A DNA stretch of 16,677 bases from JBAXQQ01 sp037131695 (GCA_964638715.1 CAZWZF010000079.1:1-16677); one strand, 5' to 3'; positions 9,037 through 16,331 are shown, numbered from the stretch's first letter. A program made the numbers and translations. The notes: generated by a model not told the origin, from the sequence alone.

Positions 9037-9063
9037 TATATCAATAATTTAATTCTATGTCGT
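9035..9063 (-). promoter_or_regulatory. Candidate sigma-70 promoter of the giant secreted protein gene
   Basis: On the minus strand ACGACA (plus 9058-9063) and TATAAT (plus 9035-9040) are separated by 17 nt. The -10 is perfect and the -35 matches TTGACA at four of six positions. Transcription would begin near 9028, giving a leader of about 27 nt that carries the GGAGG Shine-Dalgarno. No equally good promoter was found for the divergent plus-strand gene in this 158-nt gap. Confidence 0.45.
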
Positions 9064-9159
9064 TAATTTATCAAATCATCTGAAAATATAAAAAGGATTT
9101 ATGAATGTTGTATGGTAATACAGCATTTGAAACTATTTTTTTAATTTGGAGACATTATT

Positions 9160-10398
9160 ATGCCGAGTATTAAAGATCGGGATATAATCACCCGTTTAGC
9201 TGCTGAAATTGCAGAAATTGCCGCCTTGCCTATTCAAGAGCAAAAGCGCGATATGTGGCGCAAGTTGAATGGCTTGAAACCTGTTCGTCCTATGGTGATG
9301 ATTGACCAGGTCTGCTGGAACGAGATGAATGTCAATGACGAATTAACACTGTTGTGTGAAGACAACGAATGCCGTGGTTACGAAAACCATTTAAGGATGA
9401 AACTGTACCAGTGGAAACATTTTCCAGTTGATATGGTGATGGAACCGTTTATTCCGGTTGGCAAGGCGATTTATAACTCCGGCTTTGGCTTTGGCGTTAA
9501 AGAAGATATTGTGGTATCCGACCCGACTAACAGTGTGGTTGGACATGCATATACAAATCAGTTTGAGACGGATGCCGACCTTGATAAAATAAAGTCACCG
9601 GTTATTACTCATGACCAGAAGGAAACTAATCGCCGTCTTGAATTTGCCCACAACTTGTTTGATGGCACTATTGGTGTGAAGGAAATCGGTTGCGACCCGT
9701 ATTTATCAGTATGGGATCCGATAAGCACCTGGATGAGCGTTGAAGATGCCCTCTATACCATGGCTGACCGACCTGAATATATGTTAGAAATGGTAAAACG
9801 CATGGTTAATGGCTACATGGGTATGCTTGACCAATTGGAAGAGCAAGGCTTGCTGGTTCATCATCAATCGTTGGTTCACTGCACCGGCGCGTATACCGAT
9901 GAATTGCCGGCACCGGGTTTTGATGCCGCTAAACCGAGGACAAAAGATATCTGGATGTTCGGTCTGGCGCAGATGTTTTCTACCGTGTCGCCATCAATGT
10001 TTGAGGAGTTCGAAATTGATATGTGCATGCCGATATTTGAGCGATTTGGACTGGTTTACTACGGTTGCTGTGACCCGCTTGATTTAAAAATGAATCAAGT
10101 AAAGAAAATTCCCAATGTAAGAAAAATATCCGTCAGCCCATGGGCAAGTGAAGAATCCAGTGCGGCTCAATTGAAAGGCGACTATGTCTTCTCGCGCAAA
10201 CCAAATCCCGCCATGCTGGCATGGTTCGACTTCAACGAGAAGGAAGTGCGAAACCACCTGCAGACAACAGTGGATATTTGCGCACAACACGGCACTCCAT
10301 TAGAATTAATCCTGAAAGATATCAGTACGGTAAAATACGAACCACAAAGACTGTGGAAATGGGCAGAAATAGCCATGGACGTAGTTGGGGGCAAGTGA
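9160..10398 (+). CDS. URO-D/MtaA-like family protein, possible corrinoid-dependent methyltransferase
   Basis: A 412-residue soluble protein of the uroporphyrinogen decarboxylase superfamily. Members are either heme-pathway decarboxylases or methyltransferases that move methyl groups to or from a corrinoid protein. Seen: an extended N-terminus not typical of HemE, potential zinc/thiol ligands in VHCTGAY (H240, C241) and YYGCCDPL (C303, C304), then IPNVRKISVSPW and the conserved FSRKPNPA stretch. This H/C set fits the metal-thiol group of MtaA-type methyltransferases better than HemE, where such cysteines are absent. The pattern resembles the large group of URO-D paralogues in anaerobes near sugar or demethylation genes. 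The start has GGAG 9 nt upstream. It is a single gene, divergent from the giant protein and convergent with mlaE. No corrinoid-binding partner is in the window, so substrate and reaction are unknown. Confidence 0.78.
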   Translation: MPSIKDRDIITRLAAEIAEIAALPIQEQKRDMWRKLNGLKPVRPMVMIDQVCWNEMNVNDELTLLCEDNECRGYENHLRMKLYQWKHFPVDMVMEPFIPVGKAIYNSGFGFGVKEDIVVSDPTNSVVGHAYTNQFETDADLDKIKSPVITHDQKETNRRLEFAHNLFDGTIGVKEIGCDPYLSVWDPISTWMSVEDALYTMADRPEYMLEMVKRMVNGYMGMLDQLEEQGLLVHHQSLVHCTGAYTDELPAPGFDAAKPRTKDIWMFGLAQMFSTVSPSMFEEFEIDMCMPIFERFGLVYYGCCDPLDLKMNQVKKIPNVRKISVSPWASEESSAAQLKGDYVFSRKPNPAMLAWFDFNEKEVRNHLQTTVDICAQHGTPLELILKDISTVKYEPQRLWKWAEIAMDVVGGK

Positions 10399-10399
10399 G

Positions 10400-10431
10400 A
10401 ATTGACAATGGACAATTGACGATTGACAATT
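10400..10431. repeat. Degenerate tandem ATTGACAAT repeat after the URO-D gene
   Basis: Starting 2 nt after the URO-D stop are successive ATTGACAAT-like units (10401-10409, 10414-10420, 10422-10431). A related sequence lies in opposite orientation at 10703-10729 (GTCAACTGTCAACTGA on the plus strand). The two could be the degenerate ends of one inserted element filling 10400-10730. Tandem TTGACAATTGACAAT tracts of this kind are common dispersed repeats in bacteria. Confidence 0.5.
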
Positions 10432-10463
10432 ATAGTGTTGAATAGAAAAATTAGTTATTAATG

Positions 10464-10514
10464 ATAGTCATCTTATGGAACTTAGGTTGAAACCTGATGA
10501 AGTAGGGTGACTAT
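10464..10514. other. Stem-loop with 7-bp closing stem
   Basis: ATAGTCA (10464-10470) pairs perfectly with TGACTAT (10508-10514). Inside, AGGT (10484-10487) and ACCT (10492-10495) form a small nested hairpin. It follows the URO-D gene by about 65 nt. It is not followed by a T tract strong enough for a standard terminator, although TTTTATT comes directly after it on the plus strand. It could be the 3' structure of the URO-D transcript or a small structured RNA. Confidence 0.35.
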
Positions 10515-10569
10515 TTTATTAATACCTTCCAATTGAAAGACAATTGTCGAGGCTTTTGCAAAACCCGGT

Positions 10570-10611
10570 GGGACAGACACCATCGTGGCTTCGCCGCTCG
10601 GTGTCAGTCCC
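10570..10611. repeat. GC-rich hairpin, probable REP-like unit
   Basis: GGGACAGACACC (10570-10581) faces GGTGTCAGTCCC (10600-10611), a 12-bp stem with one internal mismatch. The 18-nt loop contains its own GGC-TTC-GCC mini-stem. There is no coding potential. It is much more GC-rich than its surroundings. The symmetry suits a REP/MITE-like repeat or a bidirectional transcription barrier between the convergent URO-D and mlaE genes. Confidence 0.5.
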
Positions 10612-10626
10612 TGATAGTCGTTCTTC

Positions 10627-10665
10627 CCCTCTCCAACCGGGGAGGGGATTGAGGGGAGGGGCTTT
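10627..10665. repeat. G/C-skewed hairpin and GAGGGGA tract
   Basis: CCCTCTCC pairs with GGGGAGGG across an AACC loop (one wobble pair), and is followed by a second GAGGGGAGGGGC and then TTTTAAA. This polypyrimidine-to-polypurine structure is a familiar dispersed repeat type. Read on the plus strand it could act as a rough terminator for the URO-D transcript. The remaining bases between 10399 and 10730 hold no gene that I can support. Confidence 0.45.
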
Positions 10666-10702
10666 TAAACTGCCAATCTATAAGTTATAAAAATAGTTTT
10701 TG

Positions 10703-10730
10703 CAATTGTCTCTGTCAACTGTCAACTGAA
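10703..10730. repeat. Degenerate GTCAACT tandem repeat abutting the mlaE stop
   Basis: CAATTGTCTCTGTCAACTGTCAACTGAA-type sequence: GTCAACT occurs twice 8 nt apart, and its reverse complement resembles the ATTGACAAT units at 10400-10431. It ends at the base before the mlaE stop codon, so the repeat appears to have been inserted at, or to have recombined up to, the gene's end. Confidence 0.45.
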
Positions 10731-11513
10731 CTATCTTCCCTTATAAATGAGCCAGGTCATTATGAAGTTGCTGGCGTATACAAATACGATGCTCCATACT
10801 ACTGCGGCGGTGGTGGATCTGCCTACTCCGGCGGCTCCGCCTTCGGTATTTAACCCAACTCTGCAGGAAGTAATGGCTATTATTATGCCGAATACGGCGG
10901 CTTTAATTAACCCGCCTTGTATATCATAAACGGTTAAAAATTGAGTCGCTGAGGTAAAGAATGTTTGTCGTGCAATACCGGCATCAATCGCCACCAGGGC
11001 ACCGCCAATAGTACCTATAACATCACCGAAGATAGTTAATAACGGTACCATGATTATTGCCGCAATAAGACGTGGGGTGACAAGATAGCGGACAGGATTT
11101 GTGGCAAGGGCGCGCATAGCATCAATCTGGTTGGTGATTTTCATCGACCCTAATTCTGCGGCAAATGATGACCCTATGCGGGCGGCAACGACAATACCTG
11201 CCAGGGTAGGGCCGCCTTCACGGGCTATAGATACTGCCACCAGCATGCCAACATAAGCTCCGGCACCATAGCGCACCATTATTTGTGACGTTTGAAATCC
11301 CAATACCATGCCAAAGAAGAACATAGTAATCAATACAATGGGTAAAGACTCAATACCTACCTTGGCCATCTGGTCAAGGATTCGTTTGAAGGCGCGGCTG
11401 TTTTTTGTGAATAAACCTAACAATGCATCAAGCAGCATAACAGCACCAGCACCAAACGCGCCGACACTGTCTATTAATCCTTGTCCTATTGCAGATATAG
11501 CTCCAATTATCAT
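10731..11513 (-). CDS. mlaE: MlaE/YrbE-type ABC permease (lipid transport)
   Basis: A 260-residue integral membrane protein of full family length with five or six hydrophobic segments. The MlaE signature is seen in the middle: RIGSSFAAELG, then MKITNQIDAMRAL and NPVRYLVTPR, leading to PLLTIFGD. MlaE works with an ATPase (MlaF) and an MCE-domain protein (MlaD) to move phospholipids across the envelope of diderm bacteria. Neither partner is present: upstream is an unrelated operon closed by a terminator, and downstream is the repeat region and convergent URO-D gene. The usual order places mlaF and mlaD after mlaE, so the gene appears separated from its partners. An in-frame stop 12 nt before the ATG fixes this as the first possible start. 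No convincing Shine-Dalgarno is visible near it. Confidence 0.88.
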   Translation of the reverse strand: MIIGAISAIGQGLIDSVGAFGAGAVMLLDALLGLFTKNSRAFKRILDQMAKVGIESLPIVLITMFFFGMVLGFQTSQIMVRYGAGAYVGMLVAVSIAREGGPTLAGIVVAARIGSSFAAELGSMKITNQIDAMRALATNPVRYLVTPRLIAAIIMVPLLTIFGDVIGTIGGALVAIDAGIARQTFFTSATQFLTVYDIQGGLIKAAVFGIIIAITSCRVGLNTEGGAAGVGRSTTAAVVWSIVFVYASNFIMTWLIYKGR

Positions 11514-11551
11514 TAAATATATTTATACGCCAAGATGGTGTGAAATCCTTT

Positions 11552-11583
11552 AAAAAAAATCCCCCGTCATAAAAACGGGGGAT
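11552..11583 (-). terminator. Strong intrinsic terminator of the ABC/RING/TPR operon
   Basis: On the minus strand ATCCCCCGT pairs perfectly with ACGGGGGAT (9 bp, 7-nt loop, plus 11559-11567 and 11575-11583), and the stem is followed by eight T residues. It begins 9 nt after the stop of the TPR-like gene and separates that operon from mlaE, which must therefore have its own promoter or depend on read-through. Confidence 0.9.
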
Positions 11584-11592
11584 AAGTTTGCT

Positions 11593-12651
11593 TTATTGTA
11601 CTACTTTCGGGTCAATTCCCGGGTCATCCGGCAAACCGTAGGTGGTTCGCAGTTTCTTTTCGCCATCCCATTCGGAATCAAGCCATTTAGGGTTATTCAT
11701 CCCTTTCTGGACTTCTTTCATATTTACTATCGCTATCAGGTTATCGTTTCCGCTGTTAATTTCAGCACCGGCAAACTTGTAGGTTTCAATAGCCTTGGTG
11801 AATGATAACTTTGCAGCGTCAAGCAGTGCTTGTTTCTTTGCCGGGTCGGTTTCAAATTTTGTTTCACCGTAAAGAACTACGCCTAACTTGCGATATGTAT
11901 ATGCAAGACGATTACCTTCTCGTGATGCGCGCCATTTGCTTTCGTTTGCATTTACTATAGCGTTATTGGCAGCCTGGTCTTCTGGACTTTTGCTGGTTTC
12001 TTTCAGATCATATCCTTTATCACCAGGTTTCAGCATAACAAACTTATAGCTGGGGTCATTTGGCACATTAGGAATCGTTTTGCCATAGAGATCTATTGCC
12101 GTCGGGGCAACTATCGCCTTTAAGTATGGCAATGCTTTGCCATAGTCGCGGGTTCTGTTCAAATATAACCATGCCAGGTCGAAATACGGCTGGATTTTAT
12201 CTGGATTTTTCTCCAGGTCGCGTTCGTAAACCTTAATGCCCGCGCGCATCCATTTTGCTTTTCTAACCACGTCTTTTTCTTCAAAGTTAAGGTTCCATGC
12301 AAGGTGCCAGCCATAGGTTGACCAGGCTTCCATGAATGATGGGTTAAGAGTGACGCACGCATCTAAAGGCTGCACCATTTTGAATGGCTGGCCTTTGTGA
12401 AACAACACGTCGGAGTAACTCCACATGATGTTGGCAACCATGTATCTCTGTCCGCCAAGCATGGCAAAGATAGCTGGAGTACCGGCACCACCTGAAAATA
12501 CTGATTTGAAAAATGTTGCGCCTTCACCATGTTTAGGAAGGTATGGCCAGGTTGCCGGGTCTGTCATTATATTATCAATCGGCCAGCGAATGAGGAATAA
12601 TGCAATCACGACAATCACCAATATTAAATTTTTCTTATGGAGCGACTTCAT
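11593..12651 (-). CDS. Membrane-anchored TPR-like protein of an ABC transporter operon
   Basis: A 352-residue protein with one N-terminal membrane segment (about 9-25, LILVIVVIALFLI) and a large, presumably periplasmic remainder. The helical region has TPR-like spacing of W, Y, A and P residues: LDACVTLNPSFMEAWSTYGWHLAWNLNF, a further IQPYFDLAWLYLNRT, and later YRKLGVVLY...AKLSFTKAI. I know no assigned function; such proteins are commonly encoded beside ABC-2 transporters in related bacteria. The start is firm: AAGGAG 9 nt upstream, overlapping the stop region of the RING-like permease 12 nt before it, so translation is probably coupled. It is the last gene of the operon, closed by the terminator at 11552-11583. 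It may be an adaptor or substrate-contact subunit of the transporter. Confidence 0.78.
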   Translation of the reverse strand: MKSLHKKNLILVIVVIALFLIRWPIDNIMTDPATWPYLPKHGEGATFFKSVFSGGAGTPAIFAMLGGQRYMVANIMWSYSDVLFHKGQPFKMVQPLDACVTLNPSFMEAWSTYGWHLAWNLNFEEKDVVRKAKWMRAGIKVYERDLEKNPDKIQPYFDLAWLYLNRTRDYGKALPYLKAIVAPTAIDLYGKTIPNVPNDPSYKFVMLKPGDKGYDLKETSKSPEDQAANNAIVNANESKWRASREGNRLAYTYRKLGVVLYGETKFETDPAKKQALLDAAKLSFTKAIETYKFAGAEINSGNDNLIAIVNMKEVQKGMNNPKWLDSEWDGEKKLRTTYGLPDDPGIDPKVVQ

Positions 12652-12663
12652 TTACCGCTCTCC

Positions 12664-13635
12664 TTAAAGTTCACGATAGCTGAAAATAATTGATGCTAAA
12701 ACCAGCGCAATTATCAGGAAAATGCTACCATTCACAAATGCCAACCCGATATCATGGGGACTGAACTTCACTACATGCTCGTTTACAATGGCATAACGAA
12801 GGTCCATAGACTGGAAGTTCGGCAATGCTTTTTGTACGAACATAATCAGATATTTTGTTGCTCCGGTTACGCCGTCGCCTTCGGTGAGTTCTTTAATGAA
12901 GTACGAGTAGTTGCCCAGTGCCCACACCACCATGCTGACGATAATTGTGCCTATCCAGGACATGAAGGTGGAGAAGAAGATGATTAAGCTGGATAATACT
13001 ACCTGCATGAAGTAGAGCATGATAACAGCCATAACCAGGCGTGAATCAAATTCTTTGAACTTAATAGCGTATACAACCATTAACAATATTGAAAGGATTC
13101 CGGTGGTAATGCCGTTAATGCCGGCGGCACCGAAGAACTTGCCTAACACGAATTGCCATCGTCGTACCGGTTTGGATACGATTGGATAAATGGTGCGATT
13201 CTCAATTTCATTCGGAATCAAGGTGAAACCGGTGAGAATTGCAATCATGGCGCCTAAAACTGATATGGAAGCAAGCCCGGTGTCCATGAGCATTTCGCGT
13301 GCGCCTTTTTCCACCAGGGTGGTAGAGGTGCTGGCGATAATCATCATCATGGCGAGAACCATCATAACGTTCAATACTACGCCGCGTGTTACGCCCACAA
13401 TAGTGTTATTGGCGACTAAAAAGACGTTGCGAATACTCAATGTGAAGGCATGAAAGCTACTTTCAGTAACTGCTGCACAAGGTATCGGGGCTGGTCTTGA
13501 CACTACATCAGGACAGCCTTTTTCCTGCAGGCATTTTACATGCACAGATTCGTTGCAGGTTTCGCATTTGGTTTCTTCACCTGTCGCGATATTATCGCCA
13601 CAGATTTTGCATTTTATTCCGGTGTTATCGGTCAT
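12664..13635 (-). CDS. ABC-2 type permease with N-terminal prokaryotic RING-like zinc motif
   Basis: A 323-residue protein in two parts. Residues 9-41 carry C9-x2-C12-x11-C24-x2-C27-x4-H32-x2-C35-x5-C41, the ligand order of the prokaryotic RING finger family 1 and RING/PHD cross-brace domains. A short linker leads to six hydrophobic segments (about 95-320) typical of NosY/ABC-2 permeases, ending IIFSYREL at the C-terminus. Expected role: membrane subunit of the transporter powered by the ATPase encoded just upstream. The zinc domain would lie on the cytoplasmic side and could bind protein or recruit the ATPase. The start is supported by GGAG 11 nt upstream. Spacing is 46 nt from the ATPase gene and 12 nt to the TPR-like gene. 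Substrate unknown; the fusion is the striking part. Confidence 0.82.
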   Translation of the reverse strand: MTDNTGIKCKICGDNIATGEETKCETCNESVHVKCLQEKGCPDVVSRPAPIPCAAVTESSFHAFTLSIRNVFLVANNTIVGVTRGVVLNVMMVLAMMMIIASTSTTLVEKGAREMLMDTGLASISVLGAMIAILTGFTLIPNEIENRTIYPIVSKPVRRWQFVLGKFFGAAGINGITTGILSILLMVVYAIKFKEFDSRLVMAVIMLYFMQVVLSSLIIFFSTFMSWIGTIIVSMVVWALGNYSYFIKELTEGDGVTGATKYLIMFVQKALPNFQSMDLRYAIVNEHVVKFSPHDIGLAFVNGSIFLIIALVLASIIFSYREL

Positions 13636-13681
13636 GATGACATAAACTCCGTTGTGTTGATAATGGCGTTAGCCAAAAAAG

Positions 13682-14665
13682 TTATCGTTGCAGTTTTGCA
13701 ATCGTTCTGCTCAGGTCGTCTTCGCCGACGGCCTTCAAGAACTGTTCTTCTAATGTTGGTTGCGGGCGGGTTATTTCAACTAACTTGCCGCCAGCATCGC
13801 GCATTCTACCCAGTACCTTGTAGACATCATCCATATCTTCACTGAGATATGTAATAACATCACCGTGAATATCGAGGTTAATCCCTTCTTTCTTCAAGGT
13901 TCCGATAGCGTCACGGGTAAGGTCAGTAACAACAAGCTGCCACTGTTTGCTTTCCGGTACGATTTGCGCAACAGGCCCGGTGGCCAGCAGATTGCCGCGA
14001 TGCAAAATAGCTACGCTGTCTGCTACCGCTTCTACCTCTGACAACAAGTGCGAGCAGAGTATGATGGTGCGGCCTTGCTTTTTCTGTTCCAGAATGAACT
14101 GGCGTACCTGCACTGTACCGATGGGGTCAAGACCGTTGGTAGGCTCATCAAGAATGAGCAGTTCCGGGTCATTGATCATCGTCTGTGCAATGCCGATGCG
14201 TTGACGCATACCACGGGAGTAGAAACGAATCATCATGTCTGCTCCGCGATCGTACAGGTCAACCATTTTCAGCAAGTCATCAGTGCGCTTGGCAATGATG
14301 TCTTTGGATACTCCGCACAAACTGCCGTAATAATGCAGCAATTCGCGCCCGGTAAGGAATTCATAGAAATAAGGTGCTTCTGGCAGGTAACCCACCCGAC
14401 GCTGTACCTCATTGTCGCCCGGTTCGCGACCGAATAGATAAGCTTCACCACTTGTTGGGTAAATTAACCCTAACAAGATTTTCATTGTCGTGGTTTTGCC
14501 GCTGCCGTTTGGTCCGACTATTCCGAAAGTTTCACCTTTCTTAATCGTCAGGTCCAATCCGTTAAGGGCGTTGATTTCACGACCGGAAATCAGCTTATAT
14601 ACTTTCTGTAAATTTCTGATATCGACCAGCGGCTGGCTGGCAGCTTCAGTACCTGAAGGAACCAT
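13682..14665 (-). CDS. ABC transporter ATP-binding protein
   Basis: A 327-residue ATPase. Seen: Walker A GPNGSGKT (51-58), signature YSRGMRQR (149-156), Walker B LLILDEP (169-175) with the D-loop NGLD, and the H-loop H206 in CSHLLSE. The Q-loop position is replaced by E96 in GYLPEAP, as in many CcmA/NatA-like ATPases. A C-terminal extension (about 230-327) follows the nucleotide-binding domain, typical of exporter ATPases paired with ABC-2 permeases. It drives the RING-like permease encoded next. The start is chosen by GGGAG 9 nt upstream. A near-consensus promoter lies about 80 nt upstream, and the leader contains two hairpins, making it the first gene of the three-gene operon. The transported substrate cannot be told from sequence. 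Confidence 0.93.
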   Translation of the reverse strand: MVPSGTEAASQPLVDIRNLQKVYKLISGREINALNGLDLTIKKGETFGIVGPNGSGKTTTMKILLGLIYPTSGEAYLFGREPGDNEVQRRVGYLPEAPYFYEFLTGRELLHYYGSLCGVSKDIIAKRTDDLLKMVDLYDRGADMMIRFYSRGMRQRIGIAQTMINDPELLILDEPTNGLDPIGTVQVRQFILEQKKQGRTIILCSHLLSEVEAVADSVAILHRGNLLATGPVAQIVPESKQWQLVVTDLTRDAIGTLKKEGINLDIHGDVITYLSEDMDDVYKVLGRMRDAGGKLVEITRPQPTLEEQFLKAVGEDDLSRTIAKLQR

Positions 14666-14682
14666 AATAAAATGCTCCCACC

Positions 14683-14699
14683 CCGTATTTTTTATACGG
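14683..14699 (-). other. Leader hairpin near the ATPase start
   Basis: CCGTA and TACGG (plus 14683-14687 and 14695-14699) form a 5-bp stem in the ATPase leader, a few bases upstream of the GGGTGGGAGC ribosome-binding sequence. It could modulate translation. With the second hairpin at 14716-14735 it makes the short leader unusually structured. Confidence 0.35.
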
Positions 14700-14715
14700 T
14701 TAAATGATGACGTGA

Positions 14716-14735
14716 CGGCGAAAATATTTTAGCCG
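14716..14735. promoter_or_regulatory. Near-perfect palindrome at the ABC-operon transcription start
   Basis: CGGC-G-AAAATATTTT-A-GCCG is symmetrical except for one pair. It begins within a few bases of the predicted start site of the ATPase operon. As DNA it could be an operator; as RNA a 5'-end stem-loop protecting or controlling the transcript. Confidence 0.45.
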
Positions 14736-14743
14736 CCTTGGGT

Positions 14744-14772
14744 AGTATAAATATCTGCACAAATAGTGTCAA
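14744..14772 (-). promoter_or_regulatory. Near-consensus sigma-70 promoter of the ABC operon
   Basis: On the minus strand TTGACA (plus 14767-14772) is followed after 17 nt by TATACT (plus 14744-14749): a perfect -35, optimal spacing and a -10 with one mismatch. The predicted start is near 14737, giving a leader of about 70 nt before the ATPase gene. Confidence 0.8.
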
Positions 14773-14803
14773 GAAAATTTACGGTCAGATAGTTAAGGTT
14801 TTG

Positions 14804-14836
14804 TTAAAAAAATATGAACCGAACATATTTCGGCTC
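14804..14836 (-). terminator. Intrinsic terminator of the uxaA-like gene
   Basis: On the minus strand GAGCCGAA pairs with TTCGGTTC (8 bp including one G-T pair, 5-nt loop, plus 14816-14836), followed by AT and seven T residues. It starts 10 nt after the stop of the uxaA-like gene. The plus strand also has a T run after the stem, so it may work in both directions. Confidence 0.8.
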
Positions 14837-14846
14837 ATTTTTTACA

Positions 14847-16331
14847 TTAAAGTGTGACACCGTCTTTGAATATAGCTATCTCGCGAAAGTCATTCAGTTC
14901 GTTTTTAGTCTTACCACCATTTGCAACAGATAAAACATATTCAAAGAATATTTCACGCATTTCTGACATATTTATTCCTGTCAATAACTCGCCGGCGTTG
15001 AAATCTATCCAGTTAGGCTTATTTTTCGCAAGATTGCTATTGGTTGATATTTTTATAGTTGGCACTGGCGCACCCAGTGGTGTGCCGCGGCCAGTGGTGA
15101 ATAATATTATATGCACTCCTGCCGCCGCCAGCGCAGTTACTGCCACAATGTCGTTGCCAGGACCGGAAAGAAGATTTAAACCATTTAATTTTAATATTCC
15201 GCCATAAGGCAAAACATCCGCTACCGGACCGGCGCCGCTTTTTTGTGTGCATCCCAGAGATTTTTCTTCAAGTGTGGTGATTCCACCGGCTTTATTGCCT
15301 GGTGATGGGTTATCATAAACAACCTGGTTATGTTTGATATAATAATCTTTAAAATCATTAATCAAATCAACACAGTCGGTAAAGATATTTTCTGCATTGC
15401 ATCTTTCCATTAATAAATGTTCAGCCCCAAACATCTCCGGCACTTCGGTCAGTACCGTGGTGCCGCCGCGCGATACCAGCATGTCAGAAAATTCTCCGGT
15501 AAGGGGGTTGGCGGTTATCCCGCTGAACGCATCGGAACCACCGCATTTTAAGCCGACTTTTAATTTTGAAATGGGGAATGGTTGGCGAGAAAACGAAGCG
15601 GCAAAATCTGCCAATTCATTCAGCAACAATAGACCGCGATCATACTCGTCGCCTTCATCCTGGGCATTGACGAACTTTATTCGTTGCGGGTCATAATCAC
15701 CCAGAACTTCTTTAAACTCTGCAATATGATTATTCTCACAACCCAAACCTACTATCAATACCCCGCCTGCATTTGGATGTATAGCGAGATTAGCCAGAAT
15801 GCGCTGGGTGGTTTTGTGGTCGTCACCTAACTGTGAACAGCCGTAAGGATGCACGAAGGCATGAAAACCATCAACTTTTCCTGATATCTTTTTTTCAGCC
15901 AGCGATGCCAGTCTTTCTGTTGTTTTATTGACACAACCCACAGTGGGAATAATCCATATTTCATTTCGAATTCCTACATCGCCATTATCGCGTAGATAAC
16001 CATCAAAAGTGCGTTGGTCATCAATAATCGGAAGTGATGCGCCGCGGGGTTTATATGCGTATTCCAACAAACCAGCCAAATTGGTGCTGGTGTTATGGGT
16101 ATGCACATGTTCGCCAACCATAATATTAGCGGTAGCATGGCCAATAGCCTCGCCATATTTGATGATATTATCACCCGATTTTATATCAATCAACGCTATT
16201 TTATGACCTGTCGGTATGTTATCTTTAGCTGTTATGGCAATCCCATAAACGGTGACAACATCACCGCCAACAATCTCCTGAAGAACAACAGCCACAGAAT
16301 CCTTAGGATTAATTTTAATAATTTCAGACAT
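14847..16331 (-). CDS. uxaA: UxaA family sugar-acid dehydratase, probable altronate dehydratase
   Basis: A 494-residue protein, almost the length of E. coli UxaA. An N-terminal SAF domain (1-90) ends in HVHTHN (H77, H79), then the catalytic UxaA/GarD region: EIWIIPTVGCVN, FVHPYGCSQLGDD, CGGSDAFSGITANP, LTEVPEMFGAE, KAGGITTLEEKSLGC and SGAGPV. Known family role: iron-dependent dehydration of D-altronate to 2-keto-3-deoxygluconate (galacturonate route). GarD-type galactarate dehydratase or another sugar acid remains possible. I use the ATG giving MSEIIKINP, the family's usual N-terminus; an ATG 10 codons upstream adds MYIKTEKIYI, which looks non-family. The Shine-Dalgarno is weak (GAGAA about 12 nt upstream). 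The leader contains a 16-nt motif shared with the GH36-cbiR leader, and a terminator follows directly, so it is probably monocistronic. Confidence 0.85.
   Translation of the reverse strand: MSEIIKINPKDSVAVVLQEIVGGDVVTVYGIAITAKDNIPTGHKIALIDIKSGDNIIKYGEAIGHATANIMVGEHVHTHNTSTNLAGLLEYAYKPRGASLPIIDDQRTFDGYLRDNGDVGIRNEIWIIPTVGCVNKTTERLASLAEKKISGKVDGFHAFVHPYGCSQLGDDHKTTQRILANLAIHPNAGGVLIVGLGCENNHIAEFKEVLGDYDPQRIKFVNAQDEGDEYDRGLLLLNELADFAASFSRQPFPISKLKVGLKCGGSDAFSGITANPLTGEFSDMLVSRGGTTVLTEVPEMFGAEHLLMERCNAENIFTDCVDLINDFKDYYIKHNQVVYDNPSPGNKAGGITTLEEKSLGCTQKSGAGPVADVLPYGGILKLNGLNLLSGPGNDIVAVTALAAAGVHIILFTTGRGTPLGAPVPTIKISTNSNLAKNKPNWIDFNAGELLTGINMSEMREIFFEYVLSVANGGKTKNELNDFREIAIFKDGVTL

Noticed and set aside
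9101..9118. Five-codon MNVVW leader frame preceded by AAGGA upstream of the URO-D gene
   Set aside because: Too short and without repeated regulatory codons or an attenuator hairpin to support a leader peptide.
9002..9159. Cobalamin riboswitch before the URO-D gene
   Set aside because: No B12-box-like sequence or extended fold is visible, and the leader is too short for a typical one.
10400..10730. CRISPR array from the tandem repeats
   Set aside because: Units are about 7-10 nt, degenerate and without regular spacers.
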